From the NCBI RefSeq assembly GCF_000745485.1, contig NZ_JQJK01000016.1:62001-126000 (forward strand): a stretch of 64,000 nt of DNA, in the 5' to 3' direction. This stretch comes from Methanobacterium veterum. Its GTDB lineage: Archaea > Methanobacteriota > Methanobacteria > Methanobacteriales > Methanobacteriaceae. The notes under the pieces were generated by a model, which searched no databases, was not told the DNA's origin, and saw only the letters and a program-made list of their open reading frames with translations. Below are positions 57,165-64,000 of this stretch, piece after piece. Position 1 is the stretch's first letter; each line of letters opens with the position of its first letter. Made by a program: the position numbers and the translations under genes.

Positions 57165-58019
57165 ATGAACCTAGAAATTTACTATTTCTCTGGGACTGGA
57201 AATTCATTAGCTGTAGCAAGGGATATTGCAGAGAAAATGGGCGGTGATTTGATATCAATACCGTCTGTAATGGATAAAAAAAGCATAACAACTGATGCAG
57301 ACGTGATAGGCATCGTTTTTCCGGTATATTATTTGGGAACTGTCAACATTCCCCTTGTTGTACAGCGATTTGTCATGAAACTGGATGGGATAAGTACAAA
57401 ATATATATTTGCAGTGTGTACATTTGGCGGAGGGGCTGGTTCTACACTGGCTATACTGGATGAAATGATCAAGGCACGCGGCGGCCGACTTGCATCGGGA
57501 TTCGGTGTTCAAATGCCACAGAACGCTTTTAGAAAGCCTTTTGAAAATAAAACAAAACTTTACAGTAATTGGAAAGAGAAAAAACTTGATTTTATTTGTG
57601 AACATGTCAAAGCAAAGGACGGCTGGTTTGATACCGATGGGTTATTCATTGGTCTGGTTGTGGCTATTATAGAAAGGATGATGAAAGTTGGTTTTTTAAA
57701 TAGATCTTCCCTAAGATCAATGAAAAAAACAGCACGTCTTCAGGAAGATTCGGATTTTACATTGGATGAAGTCATTCGTTTTATGGATAGAAGTTATAGC
57801 ACTGATGAGAATTGTACGGGCTGTGGTACATGTTCAAAGGTTTGTCAGGTGCGTAATATTGAAATAGTTGATAATAAACCTGCATGGCAGCACCACTGTG
57901 AGAACTGCCTGGCGTGCATTAAATGGTGCCCACAAAGTGCAATTCACGGCTATGGGAAACTACCTGGGGGCTATCATCATCCGGATGTGGATATTTTGGA
58001 TATGTTAAGGGAAAGTTGA
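57165..58019 (+). CDS. EFR1-type protein: flavodoxin domain plus 2x[4Fe-4S]
   Basis: 284 residues. The N-terminal flavodoxin-like domain begins MNLEIYYFSGTGNSLAVARD with IVFPVYYLGTVNIPLV and VCTFGGGAGSTLAIL. The C-terminus has two complete clusters: CTGCGTCSKVC and CENCLACIKWCPQS. Such EFR1 proteins are predicted to pass electrons between flavin and iron-sulfur partners. It sits in a run of two flavodoxins and two EFR1 genes, all on one strand with gaps of 20 bases or less. Confidence 0.9.
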   Translation: MNLEIYYFSGTGNSLAVARDIAEKMGGDLISIPSVMDKKSITTDADVIGIVFPVYYLGTVNIPLVVQRFVMKLDGISTKYIFAVCTFGGGAGSTLAILDEMIKARGGRLASGFGVQMPQNAFRKPFENKTKLYSNWKEKKLDFICEHVKAKDGWFDTDGLFIGLVVAIIERMMKVGFLNRSSLRSMKKTARLQEDSDFTLDEVIRFMDRSYSTDENCTGCGTCSKVCQVRNIEIVDNKPAWQHHCENCLACIKWCPQSAIHGYGKLPGGYHHPDVDILDMLRES

Positions 58020-58034
58020 TTAACGGGGGATTTT

Positions 58035-58886
58035 ATGGGCATGGAAATTTACTATTTCTCAGGAACTGGAAACTCATTATATATAACCCTGGAATTACAA
58101 AAAAGGATCCCAGAAACGGAATTAATGCCCATAGTGGGCCTCTTAGATATGGATATCGTAAAAACCAGTGCAGAAACAGTGGGGATTATATTTCCTATTC
58201 ATCTTGCAATGGCCCCTCAAGTTGTAATTGAATTTTTGAAAAAGATGGACTTAAAATCAGCCGAATATATATTTGCAGTCGCAACACGTGAAGGCAGTCA
58301 GCACAGGGCCTTTGCTGATTTTAAAAAGGTACTGGGCAAGAAGGGTAAAGATCTAAACTCCTATTTTACTTTGAATATGGCAAGCAACGACCCCAAGTTT
58401 AAAAACTGGCACCCGGCAGCAGCAGAAGAACTGGCAGATATGGAATCTGAAGTTCAAAATAATCTGGAATACATTCAGGATATTATTTTAAACAAAGATG
58501 AAAGCCATGAAAAAGACACTCATTTCACTGTTCATATGCCTATTTTTTCGATTTTTTCACTGGTCCTTCCAGTTCTTAATAAATTTTATAATGTTGAGTT
58601 TTATGCTAATTCAAAATGTACAGGTTGTGGGACCTGCAAAAAGGTTTGTTTATCTGGCAAGATAAAGATGGTCAATGGAAAGCCGGTATGGCAGAAAAAG
58701 GTAGATAGTTTCTTCTGCCATGCATGTTTAAATTACTGCCCAGAACAAGCGGTTCAAATTAAATCTAACCTCTTTTTAAAGTCTTACACTGAAGAAAATG
58801 ATAGGTATTCTCATCCTTATGCAACAGCAGATGATATTGCAGGACAGAAAAATAATTTAAAGTATTTTCAATCAACTTTGGAATAA
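58035..58886 (+). CDS. EFR1-type protein with one altered cluster ligand
   Basis: 283 residues, paralogous to the protein at 57165: MEIYYFSGTGNSLYITLELQ, IIFPIHLAMAPQVVIEFL, AVATREGSQHRAF. The first cluster (CTGCGTCKKVC) is complete. In the second, the first Cys is replaced by Ser (DSFFCHACLNYCPEQ, three Cys left), pointing to a 3Fe-4S or Ser-ligated cluster or to loss of that site. The start ATG follows GGGGGAT. It is the last gene of the four-gene redox run. Confidence 0.87.
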   Translation: MGMEIYYFSGTGNSLYITLELQKRIPETELMPIVGLLDMDIVKTSAETVGIIFPIHLAMAPQVVIEFLKKMDLKSAEYIFAVATREGSQHRAFADFKKVLGKKGKDLNSYFTLNMASNDPKFKNWHPAAAEELADMESEVQNNLEYIQDIILNKDESHEKDTHFTVHMPIFSIFSLVLPVLNKFYNVEFYANSKCTGCGTCKKVCLSGKIKMVNGKPVWQKKVDSFFCHACLNYCPEQAVQIKSNLFLKSYTEENDRYSHPYATADDIAGQKNNLKYFQSTLE

Positions 58887-59021
58887 TCCACAAATTTTTT
58901 CCTGCATCAGGTCAATTTGTCATAGGAAGAGTGGATATGAATAAATTTATAAGGAAGTTAATTTGAAAAAAATATAAATGAAGCTCATGTGATACTTTGA
59001 GTCTGATTTGCAGGAGTTCCT

Positions 59022-59303
59022 ATGAAGAAAGTGTTTTTGTGGTGGTTAATAGCAGGTAGTAAAGGCGGAGAAAACCGTGCCAGGATAATACTTGAATTAA
59101 ATAGAAGACCATATAATGCTAATAAACTTGCTCAAAAGCTTTCACTTGATTATAAAACAATAAGGCATCATATAGATGTTCTAGAGGAAAATAACCTGGT
59201 AAAATCCACGGGGGAATCTTATGGTGCATTATATTTCCTCTCTGATGAAATGGAAAAGGGATTCGATATATTCCTGGAAATTTGGGAAGAATTTAAGGAA
59301 TGA
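59022..59303 (+). CDS. ArsR-like winged-helix regulator
   Basis: 93 residues, paralogous to the regulator at 25461: [40 protein letters not shown] and [20 protein letters not shown]. It is followed after 27 bases by a small membrane protein gene, and beyond that by a promoter block resembling the one following its paralogue. Confidence 0.87.
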   Translation: MKKVFLWWLIAGSKGGENRARIILELNRRPYNANKLAQKLSLDYKTIRHHIDVLEENNLVKSTGESYGALYFLSDEMEKGFDIFLEIWEEFKE

Positions 59304-59330
59304 TAAAATTGGAAAGAAAAGGTAAAAAAC

Positions 59331-59663
59331 ATGTTAATGGAAATTAATTTATTTGGACGGCCCGATATAATACCTACTTTGTTAATACTGGTTAAATACT
59401 CTGCTTTAATAACGAGCGTTGCAAATATCTGCCTTTTAGCAGGTATGCTCTATGTATACTTGGAAAGATACCTGAAAGTTAAGTCCAAATTCACCACAAC
59501 TCTGGTTTTATTCGCGTCACTTTTCCTAATTCAAAATATTTTATCTTCGATTTATTTCTTATTCAGCATTCCTGAAACTCTTTTCAACGCTATTCTTCCT
59601 TTTATATTTTTGGGACTTGAATTTGCAGCTTTAGTATTGCTTTTGATGGTAACAAGGGAATAA
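59331..59663 (+). CDS. Small membrane protein
   Basis: 110 residues with three transmembrane helices (LVKYSALITSVANICLLAGM, TLVLFASLFLIQNILSSIYF, ILPFIFLGLEFAALVLLLMV) and a mostly hydrophobic composition. It is likely co-transcribed with the HTH gene upstream (27-base gap). No family was recognised; a role as membrane partner of the regulator is possible. Confidence 0.65.
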   Translation: MLMEINLFGRPDIIPTLLILVKYSALITSVANICLLAGMLYVYLERYLKVKSKFTTTLVLFASLFLIQNILSSIYFLFSIPETLFNAILPFIFLGLEFAALVLLLMVTRE

Positions 59664-59764
59664 TTATTACTATTTTTTTAGTATACTCTTTAATAATTTG
59701 ATTTTTTTTTTAATTGAAGGATCTAAATTCATTTTTTAATATAAATTCCTCGATTTTTTGGGAG

Positions 59765-59850
59765 GGAATTTGGAGGGAAATCCCACAATAATGTGAGGAA
59801 AATTTGGAAAAATTACTTTTAAGAGGTTAAACAAGAGTTAAGTAGTCAAT
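59765..59850 (+). promoter_or_regulatory. Promoter block shared with 26153-26245
   Basis: Contains GGAATTTGGAGGGAAAT, then TTGGAAAAATTACTTTTAAG and GAGGTT, which line up with GGAATTTTGGGGCAAAT and TTGGAAAAAGTACTTTTAAG at 26153-26222, plus a following TAAGTA...AATA. In both places it follows an ArsR-like gene and precedes a membrane-protein gene, suggesting a common regulator. Confidence 0.5.
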
Positions 59851-59935
59851 AAATTATAAAAAATGAAACACATTGATCAAATTGTAAATTAGATAGAAAA
59901 ACATCATTTGAGTTTTAGAGATAGGGGCAATTAGA

Positions 59936-60895
59936 ATGATTAATACTAAAGAAATTAAATCGGTCAAACTGGCATCGTTTACAAAGATGACAGCTTCAAT
60001 TTATGGAGTTTTGGGCTTTATTGCAGCTTTAGTGATGTTAATAATGCTAATAATCATGCAGGCTGTGGGAGTTATTCCTCAATTGGCACCTCAATGGGGG
60101 CAGTTTAATTTTGTAACTGGATTGGGAATACCTTTACTTGTACTCCTTCCAATAGGCGCGTTTTTCATTACAATAGTAGTAAGTCTTTTCTCAGTAATGA
60201 TTTACAACACATTAGTGCCAAGATTAGGGGGTATAAGATTAGAATTAGAAGGCGAAGATGTAGTAAAAATTCCGGTAATTTCTTTTTCCCTGATTTTATC
60301 AGCAATAGGGGTTATATGGGCATTTATAGTAGGATTGGTAATGGCGGCATTAGTTGCACCACTGTTTTCAGTAATAAGTACTCCTTCTATAGCATCTAAT
60401 ATCACAGATAATTTAACCAACACTACTGGAGCAACAGTAATAAGTATTTCTTCTGTAACAACTAATATCACAACTAATTTAACTAATACTACTGGAACAA
60501 CTATACCTGACGGCACATTTGGAACAGCAGGAATAATATTGGCTTTGTTGTTAGTAATAGGGCTGCCTATACTGGCATTCGTATTTGGATTTATATGGAA
60601 CGCATTATTTGCACTATTTTATAACTATTTAGTCACCAGAGTGGCTAAAATTAAGTTAGAATTCGCAAATATGGCTGGAAGCTTACATGAACTTAAACAC
60701 ATACCTGTAATATCAACAGCCCTGGCTGTGGCCCTGATTTTCGCATTATTAGGAATAATATCTGGTATTTTAGATGGAAATTATGGCGAGTTTATAACCA
60801 ATTTTGTATTCTACTTCATAGAAACAGCGTTAATCGCGTTTTTATACAATTACCTGGCACCTAAAATTGGTTCAATTAAAATTAATATGGGATAA
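59936..60895 (+). CDS. Membrane protein with duplicated DUF3566-like units
   Basis: 319 residues, paralogous to the protein at 34632. It begins MINTKEIKSVKLASFTKMTA and has about six transmembrane helices. A unit is repeated: MIYNTLVPRLGGIRLELEGE then IPVISFSLILSAIGVIWAFI; ALFYNYLVTRVAKIKLEFAN then IPVISTALAVALIFALLG; FLYNYLAPKIGSIKINMG. An Asn/Thr-rich external loop contains a near-perfect internal repeat (ITDNLTNTTGATVISISS and ITTNLTNTTGTT). Function unknown. Confidence 0.82.
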   Translation: MINTKEIKSVKLASFTKMTASIYGVLGFIAALVMLIMLIIMQAVGVIPQLAPQWGQFNFVTGLGIPLLVLLPIGAFFITIVVSLFSVMIYNTLVPRLGGIRLELEGEDVVKIPVISFSLILSAIGVIWAFIVGLVMAALVAPLFSVISTPSIASNITDNLTNTTGATVISISSVTTNITTNLTNTTGTTIPDGTFGTAGIILALLLVIGLPILAFVFGFIWNALFALFYNYLVTRVAKIKLEFANMAGSLHELKHIPVISTALAVALIFALLGIISGILDGNYGEFITNFVFYFIETALIAFLYNYLAPKIGSIKINMG

Positions 60896-61022
60896 TGAAT
60901 TTCAAGTTCACACCACCTCCGTGAAAAATGGTAACTGGTCCATGGAATTATAAACCTTTTGGGTTTATATCATGGACCAGGACTTCCAAAAACCAAAACA
61001 AATGGAAAGGAGTTTTGGAAAA

Positions 61023-61487
61023 ATGAAATCAATACTAATTTTATATTCTTACCACCACCATAATACTGAAAAGATAGCTACGGCAATTGCCCAAGTTTTA
61101 AGTGCAGATATCATACTGCCGAAGGATGTAAATCCAGAATCAATTCAAGATTATGACCTCGTTGGATTTGGTTCAGGGATATACAGTGCAAAACATGATG
61201 AATCTCTGCTTAAGCTTGCAGATAGATTGCCTGAAGTTAATAATAAAGATGCATTCATTTTTTCAACTGCAGGAATAACGGGGAAATCCAAAATCTCAAA
61301 AGATCACTCTACACTCAAAGATAAGCTGGAATCTAAAGGTTATACCATCATTGATGAATTCCAATGTAAAGGTTTTAACACCAACAGTTTTCTTAGGCTA
61401 TTTGGGGGAATGAATAAGGGTAGGCCTAACATTGAAGACCTAAAACGTGCGGAAGAATTTGCTAAGAGCATGATTTTAGATAGTTAA
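61023..61487 (+). CDS. Flavodoxin-family protein
   Basis: 154 residues from ATG 61023 (MKSILILYSYHHHNTEKIAT), with AAGGAG upstream; a frame extension to 60972 has no site. YDLVGFGSGIYSAKHDESLL and FIFSTAGITGKSKISKDH follow. The phosphate loop (SYHHHNT) is unusual in carrying three His. It is likely an FMN electron carrier related to the flavodoxins at 56183. Confidence 0.83.
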   Translation: MKSILILYSYHHHNTEKIATAIAQVLSADIILPKDVNPESIQDYDLVGFGSGIYSAKHDESLLKLADRLPEVNNKDAFIFSTAGITGKSKISKDHSTLKDKLESKGYTIIDEFQCKGFNTNSFLRLFGGMNKGRPNIEDLKRAEEFAKSMILDS

Positions 61488-61553
61488 ACTATAAAAGAAA
61501 GATAAATGCCATCATAACTGAGCATAAAGTAATCTAAATGGGGATAAATACTT

Positions 61554-61791
61554 ATGAAAGCGATTATATGCACCAAATATGGACCTCCAGATGTTCTTCA
61601 AATAGAGGTAGAAAAACCTGTTTTAAAGGATATACTTTAGTAAAATACATGCTGAAGCAGTATCAACAGGTGATGTTGAAATTCGAAAATTTAAATGCCT
61701 CTGTAGTTATGGTTTCCTGCAAGAATGGGGTTTGGACTTAGAGGCCAAGAAGAAAATATCATGACAGGAGTTAGCAGGAAGTAGGAGGTAA
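61554..61791 (+). pseudogene. Degenerate zinc-type alcohol dehydrogenase/quinone oxidoreductase
   Basis: Pieces of a medium-chain dehydrogenase N-terminus can be read in shifting frames: MKAIICTKYGPPDVLQIEVE, then HAEAVSTGDVEIRKFK, then PARMGFGLRGPRRK and QELAG. Stops and frameshifts separate them and the rest of the gene is missing. This is a decayed, truncated gene. A hydrophobic frame after it (AILMLIPIFMVVMSLLLHYL, about 61817-61891) may be the tail of another lost membrane protein. Confidence 0.75.
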
Positions 61792-62081
61792 GCAACTTAC
61801 CCAATACAACGGTGAAATGGCAATATTAATGTTAATTCCTATTTTTATGGTTGTCATGTCTCTTTTATTGCATTATTTAATAAATCGTTGATTAAACATC
61901 ATCCATATTTTGTTTTTACTCGTTGGATTGTCTACATACTTGACAAATCTTGATATTTGTTGGGTTGTGTTTAGGGTAGTAGTGTTTAGTGTGCATGGAA
62001 TTGGATTTAAATGAATATATTATTATTCATATTGACAGATTATATTTATGGCAATTGATAGTCAAAATTGGAGAGAAAAAT

Positions 62082-62771
62082 ATGCCGCAGGAAATCAAAA
62101 CAATTGAATTGCCCATTAAGTTAGGTGTAATTAAATTAGGCAGTGTAAACTGTTACCTTGTAAAAAATGGTAATGATTATGTATTAATTGATACAGGGCC
62201 TTCAAATAAACGTTTTGATATTGAAAAAGAACTGGAAGATGCAGGCTGCACGTATGAAAATCTTAATCTTATAATCTTAACCCATGGTGACTTTGACCAT
62301 ACTGGTAACGCTGATTATCTACGTGAAAAATTTGATGCAAAGATAGCCATGCACTATGGGGATTTAGAAATAGTCAAGCATGGAGATATGTTCTCCAACA
62401 GAAAAGGTAATTTTCTAATTAAAATGTTAGCTCCTATCCTCTTTAGCTTTGGTAAATCAGAAAGATTTAGGCCGGATATGCACGTAGATGATGAACACAG
62501 CTTCTTAGAATATGGCTTTGACGCTAAAGTTATCTATCTTCCAGGACATTCTAAGGGTTCTATAGGAATCCTTACAGATGATGGCAATCTATTTTGCGGA
62601 GATTTGCTTACAAATAATAAAAATCCCACTTTAAACTCTATTATTGATGATGATGAAGAAGCTAATCAAAGTGTTGAAAAATTAAAAAGCATGGAATTAA
62701 AAATAGTTTATCCGGGACACGGTAAACAATTTTCTATGGACGAAATGGTTGAAAATAATGAAAAAAATTAA
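62082..62771 (+). CDS. MBL-fold metallohydrolase
   Basis: 229 residues from ATG 62082 (MPQEIKTIELPIKLGVIKLG; GGAGAG upstream), preferred over longer frames without a site. Zinc ligands: LTHGDFDHTGN (HxDxDH), LPGHSKGSIGIL, FCGDLL and YPGHGKQF. It likely hydrolyses a thioester, lactone or similar bond in the cytoplasm (glyoxalase II-like branch). It is a single gene. Confidence 0.9.
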   Translation: MPQEIKTIELPIKLGVIKLGSVNCYLVKNGNDYVLIDTGPSNKRFDIEKELEDAGCTYENLNLIILTHGDFDHTGNADYLREKFDAKIAMHYGDLEIVKHGDMFSNRKGNFLIKMLAPILFSFGKSERFRPDMHVDDEHSFLEYGFDAKVIYLPGHSKGSIGILTDDGNLFCGDLLTNNKNPTLNSIIDDDEEANQSVEKLKSMELKIVYPGHGKQFSMDEMVENNEKN

Positions 62772-62882
62772 ATTAACTATGTGTTCTGGGCTTCATAATT
62801 TGTATTGGGTTGCAGCGGCTGTAAATTATGAAAAAGGACTTGATCATTTGTTTTAGCTTAGTTTTAAAGTATAGTGATTAAA

Positions 62883-63690
62883 ATGAACAGGATCAATTTG
62901 CCAGAAGATGTTGAAATAGTTATAACTGACTATATTGATATTTTTAATACAAAATTGCCGGATTTAATGGAATCATTCTATCTTATCGGTTCTGTGGTAT
63001 TAAATGATTATCATAAAGGTAAAAGTGATATTGATTTTATTTCTATAATTAAAAATGAAATAAACACTTCTGAAGTGGAAAAAATTAAAGAAATACACAA
63101 AAAAATTGGGTCTAAATACCCTAAAAGCAGGTTAGAAGGTTCTTATGTTACACCAAAGCAGGTTAAAGTACTGGATAAAAATGAAGTACCTGTTGTGTAT
63201 TTTGATGGGAAACATGTAAGATATAATGGTAAATCTGGAAATAATGGTATTGTAACCTGTTTCATATTGAAAAATTATGCTATAACTGTAACCGGCAAGC
63301 CTCCAGAGTATTATATTCCACATATCGATGTTGATGATTTAGTCAGCTATGTTAAATTAAATGCAAATATCTACTGGACTAACTGGACTGAAAAGGCATC
63401 AAAAAGACTTTCGGTGATATAGCGCATTGGTACTCTTTGGGCAAAAAGTGGAGTGGGGAGTGCTGGGTATATCTCGACTTTATTATACCATGTATGAAAT
63501 GGACATAGTGTCCAAATATGAAGCGGGAAAGTATGTATTAGAGGGGGTTCCTCCAGATTTTGAAAAGATACTAAAGGAAGCTTTAAGAATCAGGAAGGGT
63601 GAATCAAAAAGTTATTATAGTTCTCCTTTTAAGCGCAGGAAGGATACATTATCGTTTATGTGGTATATGATTCCCCAGTTCAATGATTAA
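62883..63690 (+). pseudogene. DUF4111 nucleotidyltransferase, frameshifted
   Basis: The N-terminal part (ATG 62883, MNRINLPEDVEIVITDYIDI, FYLIGSVVLNDYHKGKSDID with the GS..D.D nucleotidyltransferase motif, KASKRLSVI) ends at TAG 63420-63422. The C-terminal part continues in another frame as GQKVEWGVLGISRLYYTMYE and SYYSSPFKRRKDTLSF to 63690. Together they make one aminoglycoside-adenylyltransferase-like protein of about 270 residues. A one-base indel around 63410-63422 explains the split, either in the genome or in the sequence. Confidence 0.8.
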
Positions 63691-63830
63691 AAATTTAAAT
63701 AAGTAATGGGACTTATTTTATTAAATATAATCTTTTTTTATATAATTTTAGACTTTAAAACTCTCTAAAAAATTTATTTTTTGTAAATACCAATTTTTAG
63801 AACTAATAACTTAGATGGGCAGCCGATACA

Positions 63831-63899
63831 TTTATATGCTGTTGCGATATAATCACTACTACGATTATATCGTAGTGACGATATAATCGTTACTACGAT
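63831..63899 (+). promoter_or_regulatory. Promoter with overlapping palindromic operators
   Basis: A TATA element (TTTATATG, 63831-63838) is followed by CGATATAATC (63845-63854), its complement GATTATATCG (63863-63872) and CGATATAATC again (63879-63888). They build two overlapping palindromes: ACTACGAT-TAT-ATCGTAGT (63858-63876), and a larger one at 63869-63899 with 13 of 14 arm positions paired. They cover the transcription start region of the gene at 63934. Confidence 0.7.
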
Positions 63900-63933
63900 G
63901 CATTTATAAAATATTATAAAAAGGAGGTTTTAA

Positions 63934-64000
63934 ATGGCTGAACCCTCAATTAAAAGGAAAAAAGACCTAAATTACCAGTTATCAGGTTTAAATTACAGGT
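63934..64000 (+). CDS. Gene start, cut by window edge
   Basis: AAGGAGG lies 7 bases before ATG 63934. The 22 visible codons begin MAEPSIKRKKDLNYQLSGLN, a basic, soluble N-terminus. The product cannot be named. Its promoter carries strong palindromes, so it is a tightly regulated gene, possibly for a self-regulating repressor or an efflux system. Confidence 0.6.
   Translation, partial: MAEPSIKRKKDLNYQLSGLNYR

Noticed and set aside
60202..60516. 104-codon frame opposite the membrane protein at 59936
   Set aside because: Shadow of the Thr/Asn-rich loop repeats; no start signal.

Overview
The window comes from a methanogenic archaeon of the Methanobacteriales, most likely a Methanobacterium-like genome. 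The supporting genes are a split family-B DNA polymerase (only the large fragment is present), a secreted pseudomurein-peptidase-like protein, an F420-dependent oxidoreductase, the methanogen-type LeuC/LeuD pair, HypF, LarB, several DUF2769 and EFR1-type iron-sulfur proteins, and AT-rich spacers with GGTGA/GGAGG ribosome binding sites. No rRNA, recognisable tRNA, CRISPR array or intact insertion sequence was seen.

Layout. 1-5.5 kb: an F420 oxidoreductase (cut by the window edge), then the grpE-dnaK-dnaJ chaperone operon on the minus strand, with a divergent HTH regulator. 5.6-8.6 kb: two secreted proteins, one a peptidoglycan-binding/C71-like cysteine peptidase. 8.6-14.4 kb: hypF and larB diverge from one spacer (both are nickel-enzyme cofactor factors), followed by a three-gene NitT/TauT-type ABC importer. 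14.4-24.3 kb: a 33-residue Cys-rich protein with an elaborate upstream region, a nitroreductase, a flippase, two QueG-like ferredoxin proteins (one frameshifted), acetyltransferases, argD, polB large fragment and two DUF2769 proteins. 24.4-29.1 kb: a regulatory/efflux locus (PadR, HAAS-domain membrane protein, ArsR-like HTH, MacB-like permease and ATPase), then uppP preceded by a candidate structured RNA. 29.2-41.1 kb: a deaminase of the yeast cytosine deaminase type, an HD hydrolase, leuC-leuD, a MarR-methyltransferase pair with matching operators, a repeated-domain membrane protein, tandem aldo/keto reductases, a phage-Mu-F-like protein and a histidine kinase. 41.4-49 kb: a hydrolase, twin zinc-ribbon/Gly-Cys proteins, LysE, DUF1232, a His-rich secreted peptide and a second MacB-type transporter. 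49-64 kb: an accessory region with several broken genes, paralogous hydrolases, PadR plus two DUF2812 proteins, an MFS exporter, a run of flavodoxin and EFR1 ferredoxin proteins, another HTH/membrane-protein pair and a palindrome-controlled gene cut by the right edge.

Most notable signals not explained by ordinary genes: three genes whose best start is ATT or ATA behind a good Shine-Dalgarno (6544, 34632, 52246); a 12-bp-closed structured RNA candidate before uppP; a 60-nt intergenic sequence repeated almost identically 28 kb away with a partial third copy; matching MarR operators; and overlapping palindromes before the last gene. Gene functions are assigned by reading motifs, without database searches.
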